Source of the DNA: an uncultured Candidatus Puniceispirillum sp.
Lineage (GTDB): Bacteria > Pseudomonadota > Alphaproteobacteria > Puniceispirillales > Puniceispirillaceae
DNA length: 64,000 nt
Reading direction: 5' to 3'
Assembly: GCA_905182545.1 (NCBI GenBank)
Contig: CAJJBY010000009.1
Coordinates: forward strand, 84,149-148,148
The notes under the pieces are model-generated. The model saw nothing but the letters and a program-made list of their open reading frames with translations, was not told where the DNA came from and ran no database searches. The position numbers were made by a program, and so were the translations under genes. Positions 9,202 to 18,327 of the stretch are shown in pieces (position 1 is the stretch's first letter; each line of letters opens with the position of its first letter).

Positions 9202-10602
9202 ATGGCACGCCAATCCAACCGAAAGCCAAGCAAGAAACGGTCGGCAAAATCTAACCAGATGGCTGGCCGCCTGCCTCGCAATGCGCCGCCAATCGAGGTT
9301 ACAATCAGCCATATAGGTGGGCGCGGCGACGGCATTGCCAAAGCGCTTTATACCCATAATTACAGCGAGGCCGAACATGATGTATTTGTTCCGGCCAGCC
9401 TTCCGGGCGAACGCTTGTTAGTTCAGCCGCTTTCCCTGACTCCACAAGGAATCAAGGCGCGCATTATCGAGCTATATACGCCGTCACCCGATCGCCATAC
9501 ACCGCGCTGCGATGCTTTTCCGGCATGTGGTGGATGCCGGTTTCAGCATTGGGATGAAACCAAAATCGGCAGCTGGAAAAGCGCCCTTGTTGCCAATTTC
9601 CTCGATCGTGCCAAAATCAAAGCTGGCACGATAAGGCCGCTTTACAGCTCGCCGCTGAAAAGCCGCCGACGCGCCAACTTCCATCTGAAATGCATTGCTG
9701 ATGGGGCGATTGTCGGTTTTCGCGAACATATGGGTCAACATATTGTCAGCCCTGACGGCTGTGCTGTTCTTCACCCAAACCTGTTGGCACTGCAAGAAGC
9801 CTTGCAGGATTTTGCCAGCGCCCATCTTCCTGCTGGCTTTGCCGCAGATGCGCATGCCAACCTTCTTGACCGCAGCACCGGCAATGCAGAAGACAGCAAT
9901 ATCTGTCTCTATATTGAACCAATTTCAGGGGCGCGGCCTTGGAGTCCGGACATGCTTGCAAAATTGGGCAATTGGGCAGCAAGCATAAGATTGGCACGGC
10001 TATCAGTTACCGATCATGGCAGTCCGATGACGCTTTTCGCCCCTGAAATTCCTGTGGTTCAATTTGGCAAGATTGGCGTTTCACCTCCTCCGGGTGCTTT
10101 TTTACAAGCCACCCGTGATGGCGAAACGATTTTACAAAATGCCATTGCTGAAATCGCTGGATCAGCGCGCCAGATTGTCGATCTTTTTGCCGGATGCGGC
10201 ACGCTTAGCCTGCCGCTGCTAGATAATATTGCCAATCTTCTGGCCGTTGAGCAAAGCGAGGATGCCCTTGCTGCGTTGAAATTTGGCGTTGACGCCACAG
10301 GCATTGGCGGGCAGGTAAAGACCGCCAGCCGCAATTTGTTTGACGCGCCGTTAATGCCTGATGAGTTGGAAGGTTTTGACATGGCCATTCTTGACCCGCC
10401 TCGAAGCGGCGCTGCTGCACAATGCCAGATGCTGGCGCAATCCGGCATTGCAACAATCGCGATGGTGTCATGCAATCCGGCAAGCTTTGCGCGGGATGCG
10501 GCCATTTTGACAGAAAGCGGGTTTCAGCTTGAATGGGTTCAAGTCATTGATCAATTCTCATTTAGCAATCATCTTGAGCTGATTGGCGCTTTCCGCCGCT
10601 AG
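9202..10602 (+). CDS. TrmA/RlmC/RlmD-family 23S rRNA (uracil-C5) methyltransferase
   Basis: The protein methylates a uracil at C5 in rRNA (or tRNA) using SAM. A TRAM-like N-terminus (PIEVTISHIGGRGDGIAKAL) is followed by an Fe-S cysteine cluster, CDAFPACGGC (about 103-112). The Rossmann domain has motif I DLFAGCGTLSLPLL, AILDPPRSGA, and the catalytic Cys in MVSCNPASFARD. The ORF track starts at TTG 9124 (492 residues). I prefer ATG 9202 (466 residues), since MARQSNRKPS is a typical basic tail and AAGGGCG lies upstream. Which uracil is modified cannot be told from sequence alone. Confidence 0.9.
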   Translation: MARQSNRKPSKKRSAKSNQMAGRLPRNAPPIEVTISHIGGRGDGIAKALYTHNYSEAEHDVFVPASLPGERLLVQPLSLTPQGIKARIIELYTPSPDRHTPRCDAFPACGGCRFQHWDETKIGSWKSALVANFLDRAKIKAGTIRPLYSSPLKSRRRANFHLKCIADGAIVGFREHMGQHIVSPDGCAVLHPNLLALQEALQDFASAHLPAGFAADAHANLLDRSTGNAEDSNICLYIEPISGARPWSPDMLAKLGNWAASIRLARLSVTDHGSPMTLFAPEIPVVQFGKIGVSPPPGAFLQATRDGETILQNAIAEIAGSARQIVDLFAGCGTLSLPLLDNIANLLAVEQSEDALAALKFGVDATGIGGQVKTASRNLFDAPLMPDELEGFDMAILDPPRSGAAAQCQMLAQSGIATIAMVSCNPASFARDAAILTESGFQLEWVQVIDQFSFSNHLELIGAFRR

Positions 10603-10658
10603 CACTGATCACTCGCACCGATCACCGGCACCGTCTCAAATCTTGGCCAAGCCACACC

Positions 10659-10703
10659 TTTGCCAAAGTTGATTTTGCCAAAAACGGGTTTGCCAAAATC
10701 GGC
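10659..10703 (+). repeat. Three tandem 15-bp units before the ribbon-helix-helix gene
   Basis: TTTGCCAAAGTTGAT, TTTGCCAAAAACGGG and TTTGCCAAAATCGGC follow one another without gaps. The period is exactly 15, and the first nine bases TTTGCCAAA are invariant. The frame is open and in phase with the downstream gene (FAKVD FAKNG FAKIG), but no usual start codon lies upstream, so this is probably untranslated leader. Confidence 0.75.
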
Positions 10704-10724
10704 CTTAAAGCGCATGATATTACG

Positions 10725-10967
10725 ATGATGATCAAGCGATCCATGACCATTCACGGACACCGGACAAGCGTGTCATTGGAACAGCCTTTTTGGGACGTGC
10801 TGCAGGATATTGCAGCCAGTCGTGGGCAATCAATTGCCAGCCTTGTGCAAAATATTGACCGCAAACGTGATGGCGGGCTGTCATCGGCCTTGCGGCTATT
10901 CGTTCTGGCCGAATTAAAAAAAGAAACTGCCGCTGTTAAGACAGATATAAAGCCGCTGGATCACTAG
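10725..10967 (+). CDS. Ribbon-helix-helix domain protein (RHH_4 type)
   Basis: This 80-residue protein opens with MIKRSMTIHGHRTSVSLEQPFWDVL, then IAASRGQSIASLVQNID and GGLSSALRLFVLAEL. This is the RHH_4 pattern: a beta strand carrying basic residues for DNA contact, followed by two helices. Such small proteins usually dimerise and bind DNA, and their targets are generally unknown. Either M1 (10725) or the next ATG could be the start. It stands alone between the methyltransferase and the amidotransferase genes. No toxin partner is visible, so I do not call it an antitoxin. Confidence 0.78.
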   Translation: MMIKRSMTIHGHRTSVSLEQPFWDVLQDIAASRGQSIASLVQNIDRKRDGGLSSALRLFVLAELKKETAAVKTDIKPLDH

Positions 10968-11051
10968 CCTTTTTGGGATTATAAGTCGTTTGGGTTGGCA
11001 TTTTAGTGCCGCAGATAAACGAGTCCTGCGAATAGATAGGAACCATCGCAT

Positions 11052-11774
11052 ATGCATATCGCAATTCTTTTGGCGGGTCATACCAACAAGGCGATGCCCC
11101 AGCGCTTTCATGATTATAATGATATGTTCAGCGATCTTTTTGCCAGCCTTCCAGTCGGCAAGAATTTCCGATTTACCACATTGGCAGTGGTCGATGACGT
11201 GTTTCCAGCGCAAATTGACGATTATGACGGCTATCTTGTTTCCGGTTCCGCCTATGGTGTTTATGACGATGCGCCATTCATTCTGAAATTAATGGATTTT
11301 CTGCGCCAGATCTATGCTGCCAAAAAGCCGCTTGCCGGCGTTTGTTTCGGTCATCAGATCATTGCTCATGCGCTTGGCGGCCATGCCCGCAAATGGGATA
11401 AAGGCTGGGGTCTTGGCGTCAAGGAACTGGCCTTAACCGACCTTCCAGATTGGATTGAAACCAGCCGTGACAAAATCAATCTGATTCATGTTCATCAAGA
11501 TCAGGTGACCAGCCTTCCCGATGGGGCACGGCGCATTGCCAGCGCCAACCATTGCGCAAATGCTGCTTTTGTTATCGGGGATGATGTTTTTGCCATTCAG
11601 GGTCATCCCGAATTTGACGCTGACTATACCGATGCGCTTTCCAACCTGCTTGTTGATAGGGCCGGTGCCGATTGCGTCAATGAAAGTCGTCAATCGCTTG
11701 CCACACCGCATGATGGCAAATTGGTTGCAAGCTGGATTTTAGCGTTTTTTGCCAAACATGCGCCAACAGGATAA
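11052..11774 (+). CDS. Class I glutamine amidotransferase domain protein
   Basis: This 240-residue stand-alone class I amidotransferase domain has a nucleophile elbow at GVCFGHQIIAHALGG (Cys about 98) and the His-x-Glu pair in IQGHPEFDAD. The early strand SGSAYGVYDD forms the oxyanion side. Such free-standing proteins are often annotated as GMP-synthase-like amidotransferases or gamma-glutamyl hydrolases acting on glutamine conjugates. No synthetase partner lies adjacent, so the substrate is unknown. It precedes the hydantoinase gene by about 60 bases on the same strand, and a link to amide or cyclic-amide catabolism is possible but unproven. The start ATG lies a few bases after AGATAGGAACCATCGCAT. 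Confidence 0.85.
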   Translation: MHIAILLAGHTNKAMPQRFHDYNDMFSDLFASLPVGKNFRFTTLAVVDDVFPAQIDDYDGYLVSGSAYGVYDDAPFILKLMDFLRQIYAAKKPLAGVCFGHQIIAHALGGHARKWDKGWGLGVKELALTDLPDWIETSRDKINLIHVHQDQVTSLPDGARRIASANHCANAAFVIGDDVFAIQGHPEFDADYTDALSNLLVDRAGADCVNESRQSLATPHDGKLVASWILAFFAKHAPTG

Positions 11775-11835
11775 TCGCATTTGCGGGTGATCGGCGTAAT
11801 TTGCTACCTGGCACCAAACCAAAAGGAATAATCGC

Positions 11836-13838
11836 ATGTCACTTGTAATCGGCCTTGATACTGGCGGCACCTACACTGATGCGGCGCTTCTTGATGTTGA
11901 TCGCGGCGTTGTTTTAGCAACCGGCAAGGCGCTGACCACACGCGATGATTTGTCGGTTGGTCTTGGCGGTGCCATTGCCAAAGTTCTTGCCAATTTTGAC
12001 GGTACGCCAGATGATATCAAGATGGTGTCGCTGTCGACAACGCTTGCCACCAACGCTGTTGTTGAGGGTGTTGGCGGACGCGTTGGCTTGTTTTTGATCG
12101 GATTTGACGAGGCTGCGCTTGAACGCGCCGATCTGGCGCGCGCCCTTGGACAGGATCCGGTCTATTTCATCAATGGCGGCCATCGCCCCGATGGCGGCAT
12201 TCAAGCACCATTAGACATTGCCGCACTCGATGCTGCCGCGCATAAGCTGAAATCCGAAGTCTCGGCCTTTGCGGTTGCTGGTCATTTTGCCACGCGAAAC
12301 CCACTTCATGAGACTGAAACCCGCGATTTGCTTCGTGAAATAACCGGCCTTCCCATCACCTGCAGCCATGAATTATCTTCATCGCTTGGTGGGCCGCGAC
12401 GCGCCCTGACCGCGGTGTTGAATGCCCGCCTGATCAATCTTTTGGAACGGCTAATTACCGCCACGCAAAACATCATGTCACAACAAGGCCTGACTTGCCC
12501 GCTGATGGTGGTCAAGGGTGATGGCTCGCTGCTTCAGGCCGATTTTGCCCTGTCGCGTCCGGTTGAAACCGTTTTGTCGGGCCCAGCCGCCAGCCTTTCC
12601 GGCGCGGCGTTTCTGGCTGGTGCAAAATCAGCCTTGATTGCCGATATTGGCGGCACCACAACCGATATTGCCTTTTTGCATAATGGCACGCCACGCTTGA
12701 AAAAAGACGGTGCCTTTGTTGGCGGCTGGCAAACAATGGTCGAGGCCGCCGAGATACGAACCTACGGACTTGGTGGCGACAGCGAGGTCATGCCAATCTT
12801 GCGCGGCAGAACGGGCGGGCTTACCCTTGGCCCAAGACGGGCAACGCCGCTGTCCTTGCTGGCGCTGCGCTGGCCGACATTAAAGGACCTTCTTTCCCGC
12901 CAGCTTGATCTGGCCGTGCCAATGGCCACTGATGCGCGTTTCGTCTTTCCGATCATGCCTGATGGCGTTCCACAATGGCTTACGCGTTCGGAAATCAGGC
13001 TTGCCAAGAAAGCCATTGCCGTTGGCCCCGCGCCGGTTGCTGAACTGGCGGCAACGCAATTGGCGCTTGGCGCGGTTGACCGATTGATCAGCCGCGGGCT
13101 TCTTGGCCTGTCCAGCTTTACCCCGACCGATGCTGCGCATGTCTCGGGTGCCTTTACCGAATTTGACGATGAGGCTGCCATGCTTGGCGCAAAATTAATG
13201 GCACGCCAGCGCAATGGGGCCGGCATTGCAATTGCGACAACACCGCTAGATCTTGCCGAACTGGCTCTTGATGAATTGCACCGGCGATCGGCTTTGGCAC
13301 TGACGGATGCCGCCTTGGCGCATGAAGGCGGCGGCGAAGCGGCAATTTCCAGCAATCCGCTTCTGGCACAATCATTTCGCAAAACACCGGCAATAACGAC
13401 CAGCTTGTCTCGGTTGGGGTAAAATTAAATACTGATCTAATTGCGCTTGGCGCATCAGCCGCCACCCATTACCCTCCAATCGCCAACGCGATGGGGGTTG
13501 TGCTGACGGTTCCTAATCATGCCGATGTTGCTGGCGCGGTTGGCGCAGCGGCCGGATCGGTTCGCCAGCGGGTGATGGTTTCGATTACCCAGCCTGCCGA
13601 AACAAAATTCCGCATTCATCTTGCCGATGGCCCAATTGATAAATCCAGCCTTGATGACGCGCTTGCCACCGCACGGATTGCGGCAAAACAGCTTGCAGAA
13701 GCGCGCGCCAAAAGCGCCGGTGCCACCAAAATTGATCTTCATCTTGAAGAAGACATAAAGCTGGTGCCATTATCATCGAATAAGGACTTGTTTATCGAGG
13801 CGCTTATCTATGCCACCGCCAAAGGCCGCGCAATTTAG
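11836..13838 (+). CDS. Hydantoinase A / oxoprolinase family protein, frameshifted near its C-terminus
   Basis: HyuA-type enzymes hydrolyse hydantoins or 5-oxoproline with ATP. The N-terminus GLDTGGTYTDAALLD and the central DIGGTTTDIAFL are the actin-like ATP-binding loops. The ORF ends early at 13422. In the +2 frame the expected C-terminal region resumes as GNNDQLVSVGVKLN, then LIALGASAATHYPPIANAMG and VPNHADVAGAVGAAAGSVRQR, to 13838. Adding one A to the run AAAA at 13381-13384 restores a protein of about 668 residues, normal for HyuA. The usual HyuB partner is absent. The exact substrate is unknown. The gene follows the amidotransferase on the same strand. Confidence 0.87.
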
Positions 13839-13890
13839 GCCCCACGCGCGCTAGAGCAAACGCTGGCGCATCACATCACCACCATCAAGA

Positions 13891-14058
13891 TCAACCGTTG
13901 CATATGTAGAGCAGTTGGTACCATTCACTGATCGTTGGCTGGCAACTGGCAAAGGCTACCATATCGTATCCGATGCATGCAGGCCACATCGAGAAGTAGA
14001 TGAGTTCGCAGGATGGTTGGCGGATGAGTTAGTATTTGAAGCTGCTTCATCTTCATAA
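13891..14058 (+). pseudogene. C-terminal fragment of a LysR-type regulator
   Basis: In one plus-strand frame the sequence reads TVAYVEQLVPFTDRWLATG, then KGYHIVSDACRPHREVDEF and AGWLADEL before a TAA at 14056. This pattern (basic-aromatic stretch, GKGYHIV, then FxxWLxDE) matches the very end of GcvA-like LysR regulators. Neither the helix-turn-helix nor most of the effector domain is present upstream, where the hydantoinase ends at 13838. It is therefore a relic of about 55 codons lying just beside the tRNA gene. The rest of 13839-14108 shows nothing else I recognise. Confidence 0.55.
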
Positions 14059-14108
14059 ACGGCTGTGGCCACGCAATCTTCGTGACAGACGATCCAAAAT
14101 GCAAGGGT

Positions 14109-14185
14109 TGGTGGGCCCGGCAGGACTCGAACCTGCAACAACACGGTTATGAGCCGTGGGTTCTAACCAATTGAACTACAGGCCC
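14109..14185 (-). tRNA. tRNA with CAU anticodon (tRNA-Ile2 or elongator tRNA-Met)
   Basis: The reverse strand folds as a full cloverleaf of 77 bases including the encoded CCA. The acceptor is GGGCCTG paired with CGGGCCC (one G-U), the D arm is GTTC/GAAC, the anticodon arm is CACGG-CTCATAA-CCGTG, and the T arm is GCAGG-TTCGAGT-CCTGC. The anticodon is CAU. It is not an initiator, because it has a paired G1-C72 and lacks the GGG/CCC anticodon stem. The acceptor resembles the tRNA-Ile2 type whose C34 becomes lysidine, but elongator Met is not excluded by eye. It lies about 95 bases downstream of rpoD on the same strand. Confidence 0.93.
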
Positions 14186-14281
14186 CACCCCTTTGGCGGG
14201 TCGATGACAAGCGCTAACGCCAGCCCCTTTCCCCGCAACAGATATATTCACGGCGCGCCCCATCAGGCATGCCGTATAAAC

Positions 14282-16322
14282 CTAGCTTTCGAGAAAGCTA
14301 CGCAATTTACGCGACCGTGACGGATGCTTTAGCTTGCGAAGCGCCTTGGCCTCGATTTGCCGGATACGTTCGCGCGTTACGCTAAATTGCTGGCCAACTT
14401 CTTCCAACGTGTGATCGGTATTCATGCCAATGCCAAACCGCATGCGCAAGACGCGTTCTTCACGCGCTGTCAGGCTGGCCAGAACACGCGTTGTGGTTTC
14501 GCGCAAATTGGCATGGATGGCGGCGTCAAGCGGTTGCACAGCATTTTTATCTTCGATGAAATCACCAAGATGGCTGTCTTCCTCATCACCAATTGGGGTT
14601 TCAAGACTGATTGGCTCTTTGGCAATCTTCAAAACCTTACGGACTTTATCAATCGGCATAGACAGTTTTTCAGCAAGCTCTTCGGGTGTTGGCTCACGAC
14701 CAATTTCATGCAGCATCTGGCGCGATGTACGAACCAGCTTGTTGATTGTTTCGATCATATGAACCGGAATCCGGATCGTGCGCGCCTGATCTGCAATCGA
14801 GCGCGTGATGGCCTGTCTAATCCACCATGTTGCATAGGTCGAAAATTTATAGCCACGCCGATATTCAAATTTATCAACCGCCTTCATCAGGCCGATGTTG
14901 CCCTCTTGAATAAGATCGAGAAATTGTAGGCCGCGATTGGTGTATTTCTTGGCAATCGAAATCACCAGCCGCAAATTGGCTTCGACCATTTCTTTTTTAG
15001 CGCGCGCTGCTTCGCGCTGGCCACGCTGGATGGTTTGGATCACTTCACGGAATTCAGGAACCGACAGACCAATATCATCAACAACAAGCTTGATTTTGTC
15101 GCGCAGTTCGGCAATTTCATCAGCACTATTGGTCAACAGCTTTTTCCAGGCCTTGTTGTTAAAGCCAGTGCCAGGCCAATCGTCACAAATCTCGCGGCCG
15201 TTCCATGCACCAATCATCTGAACGCGGGTTACGCCATTATCGGTGGCAAGGCGCATCAGGCGGCCTTCAACCTGGGTAACATGCCGGTTCAGGGTAAAGA
15301 CTTGCTCGCTCAAGGCTTCAATCCGGTTCGGGTTGAAAATCACCCCTTCCATCAATTCACACAGCTTGACTTTAATCTCAAAATGCGTGGTTTCGCTTTT
15401 TTGGACAAGCGGCTGTTCCTTGGCCATACGGGCAAGGCGACGATCCTGGCTTTTGACAAAGGCCTTATAGGTTGTGCCAACTTCGTCAAGAAGCGCCATC
15501 ACATCATCACGAACGGCATCTTCCAGCGCGGCAAGCGATAGGTTCAGATCGTCATTTTCATCATTATCATTGTGCGAGTCACGGGTTGATGTGTCGGTAT
15601 CGCTATCCCGACTTTCATCATCCTCATCTTCGTCTTCTTCTTCTTCTTCGTCTTCAATTTCTTCTTCTTCGTCTTCGAGGTCTATCCTCGAGGTCATTAT
15701 CAGGAATGTCATCGCCGAGAGGGTTGACGGTGTTCTGGTCGATCAGCGGGTTACCGTTAATTTTGGCGTAAGTGGCTTCAAGATCGATAATATCGCGAAG
15801 CGGAACAACGCCATCGGCAATCTGGTCACGCCAATGCATCAAGGCGCGAATGGTCAATGGTGATTCACAAATGCCACCAATCATCATTTCACGGCCAGCT
15901 TCGATCCGTTTGGCAATGGCAATTTCGCCCTCGCGCGATAACAGCTCGACACTACCCATTTCGCGGAGATACATCCGCACCGGATCATCGGTACCCGATA
16001 CATCACTATCGGACAGATTGCCTGCGGCGCGGCCTTCTTCGGTTGCCTCGTCATCACTGTCGCTTTCAGCGCTATCAATAACTGAAACGCCCATCTCGTT
16101 CAAAGATGACATCACATCATCAATCTGTTCGGATGTGTAATCTTCGGCAGGGAGCGCCGCGTTCAGCTCGTCATGCGTAACAAAACCGCGTTCCTTGCCA
16201 AGCTTCATCAAGGTTTTGATGGTTTGCTGAGCTGCGTCGAGGCTGGCCGCTTCGGCTGCTTCTGGCGTGTTCTGCTCAGGTTCGGCTTGTTTTTTTGCTT
16301 TACTGGCCATTTTGTTGCTCAT
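14282..16322 (-). CDS. rpoD: RNA polymerase primary sigma factor (sigma-70), interrupted by a frameshift
   Basis: The housekeeping sigma factor directs RNA polymerase to -35/-10 promoters. The N-terminal ORF carries region 1.1 ([20 protein letters not shown]) and region 1.2 ([21 protein letters not shown]). The second ORF carries region 2 ([37 protein letters not shown]), region 3 ([13 protein letters not shown]) and region 4 ([28 protein letters not shown]). The break lies in the acidic linker at about 15675-15695. Its cause is either one lost base or a 13-base duplication, since TCGAGGTC occurs twice 13 bases apart. The start at 16322 ([10 protein letters not shown]) follows CAGGAAT. An unusually long Asp/Glu tract follows the break. 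Confidence 0.93.
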
Positions 16323-16593
16323 ATTCCTGTCCGGCTGCGCACCCAACCGAATGCGCTTGACCCGGTGTTGTTGCATCAAATGTCATTTACCTGCCATTTC
16401 GGCAAAGCCTGTGGGCAGAGGCCCGGTATTATCTATTTTTTTGAGGTGCCAGCCTGCGAAAACAATCCGGACTTACCGCCAACAAGTTGAAGTAATTCAC
16501 CTAGATGCATCGCGGCTTTGTCGTTTGACAATGTGGCTCGGATCAAATGGCAGTCTGGCTTTCATGTCATCCCCCGTCACTGCCGCCAATACA

Positions 16594-18117
16594 TCACCCA
16601 AATTCAGATCCCTGTAGATGATAGTTTATCGCTGCTGCGTCAAGGTCTGGATCGCGGATTACCGCGTCAATAAGTGCTTTTTTCAGGCTTTCGAGTGTTT
16701 GATCCCCCGAATCGAGCATCAACAAGGCCTCAAAATTGGCAGAAACCAAGGATGGATGCGCCAATAATATTGCCACAACCGCACGATGCCGATTAATCAG
16801 CCCTGTTTGCGGCCGAAACGCGCGCCGCGGTGCCACCATTGATGATATGCCACGAATTTGATTACGCATTGCGGCGATTCGGCTTTCGATTTCATCACCA
16901 TAGGCGCTTCGTACCTGATTATTGCCAATGCTGCGAACATGGCCGCGAACCGCCTGCCAGAATTGCGCCCGCGCCTCGGGCTGGCGAATATCAAATTCGG
17001 CCTGTGTCTGTTCCCACAGACTATCAACAAGTGACCGCGCCGTGCCAATCAATTTGCGAAACCCCTCAGGCCCGCTTGCCGCAATTAGATCGTCAGGATC
17101 CATGCCTTGAGGAAGCGCCGCCAGCCGCACCGATCGTCCGGGCTCGAGAAGCGGTAAAATCCGTTCAAGGGCGCGCGTTTGCGCCCGTTGTCCGGCAGCA
17201 TCACCGTCAAAGCACAAAACCGGTTCATCATGCAATTTCCACAACAGCGCAATCTGTTCAGGCGTCAAGGCCGTGCCAAGCGGTGCCACTGCCGCAGCAG
17301 CGCCGCTGCGATGAATGGCAATCACATCCATATAGCCCTCAGCAACAACAAGAGGCAGATTCCGGCGAAGCCCTTCACGCGCTTGAACCCATCCATAAAG
17401 AACGGCTTTTTTCGAAAAGGTCGGCCCCTCGCCCGAATTCAGATATTTTGGCTGGGCATCACCAAGCGCCCGCGCGCCAAAGGCAATCACCTTGCCTTGT
17501 CTGTTTTCGATCGGAAACATGACGCGGTCGCGAAAATAATCATAAAGACTGCCATCACGATCCGACTTACGGATCACACCCGCGGCAAGCATATCCTCAT
17601 CGGAAAAGCCCTTATCCTTTAACGCGGCACGCAGCCCCATTCGCGGCGAATAGCCAATCCGGTAGGTTTTCACAATCGCCGAATCGAGCCTGCGCTGCTT
17701 TAAATAGCGGGTTGCATTGCGGCCACCATCAAGCTGCATTGCGGCTTCGAAAAACAAGGTTGTCTCTTCCAGAATTTCAAGCGCGGCCTTGCGCTGACGT
17801 GATGTGGCCAGATCTTGTGGAACTGTGCTCGGCACGGCCAATCCGGCCATTTCGGCAAGACGTTCAACTGCTTCCATAAATTCCAAACCATCCATTTCAC
17901 GAAGAAACGAAATCGCATCTCCATGAACACCACATCCAAAACAATGGTAAAACCCATCATCATCAACAACGGAAAAAGACGGGGTTTTTTCGGCATGAAA
18001 CGGACATAGACCGCTGTGACGGCGGCCTTTGCGGATCAGCTTTACCCGCCGCCCAACAACATCGGAAAGCGGCACGCGTTGGCGAAGATCTTCGATAAAT
18101 TCGGGCGGCACCGCCAT
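16594..18117 (-). CDS. dnaG: DNA primase DnaG (C-terminus possibly frameshifted)
   Basis: The primase makes the RNA primers for replication. The zinc domain has Cys 38, His 41, Cys 59 and Cys 62 (LCPFHAEKTPSF, YHCFGCGVHGD). The catalytic core follows with VIAFGARALGDAQPKYLNS and the TOPRIM region VVAEGYMDVIAIH and LCFDGDAAGQRA. The ORF is 507 residues, short for the family (about 600). In the next frame, after GSEFG, a sensible continuation DVLAAVTGDDMKARLPFDP runs to a stop at 16497. Removing one base from CCC at 16597-16599 would join them. The helicase-binding C-terminal domain is not conserved enough for me to be sure. dnaG precedes rpoD on the same strand, as in many bacteria. Confidence 0.93.
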   Translation of the reverse strand: MAVPPEFIEDLRQRVPLSDVVGRRVKLIRKGRRHSGLCPFHAEKTPSFSVVDDDGFYHCFGCGVHGDAISFLREMDGLEFMEAVERLAEMAGLAVPSTVPQDLATSRQRKAALEILEETTLFFEAAMQLDGGRNATRYLKQRRLDSAIVKTYRIGYSPRMGLRAALKDKGFSDEDMLAAGVIRKSDRDGSLYDYFRDRVMFPIENRQGKVIAFGARALGDAQPKYLNSGEGPTFSKKAVLYGWVQAREGLRRNLPLVVAEGYMDVIAIHRSGAAAAVAPLGTALTPEQIALLWKLHDEPVLCFDGDAAGQRAQTRALERILPLLEPGRSVRLAALPQGMDPDDLIAASGPEGFRKLIGTARSLVDSLWEQTQAEFDIRQPEARAQFWQAVRGHVRSIGNNQVRSAYGDEIESRIAAMRNQIRGISSMVAPRRAFRPQTGLINRHRAVVAILLAHPSLVSANFEALLMLDSGDQTLESLKKALIDAVIRDPDLDAAAINYHLQGSEFG

Positions 18118-18327
18118 AATTTAAAGCTCCGCTTGGCTGGTCAGCTAAAAGAGGTTTCAGTGATGGGGTCACTGTTGGCCAGCAACCATATTTATCGATA
18201 TCATAAACTGAGGCGTCAAAACCACCAAATTTGGCAAGGTCGATCAACTTGGCATCAGGCGGGCAGGATCAGAACGTCTTAAAACCGCGATAAATAACGA
18301 ACTTGTTAGGTACAGTGAAAAGGCTGA

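Noticed and set aside
10725-10967. Ribbon-helix-helix protein as an antitoxin
   Set aside because: No small toxin ORF is adjacent, and the RHH_4 pattern occurs in single-gene DNA-binding proteins.
12762-13382. 206-residue minus-strand ORF opposite the hydantoinase
   Set aside because: Antisense shadow with serine/arginine-rich composition typical of reading the wrong strand.
14357-14929. 190-residue plus-strand ORF opposite rpoD
   Set aside because: Lies against conserved sigma regions 2-4 and has no family likeness.
16830-17522. 230-residue plus-strand ORF opposite dnaG
   Set aside because: Antisense shadow of primase, with no recognisable domain.
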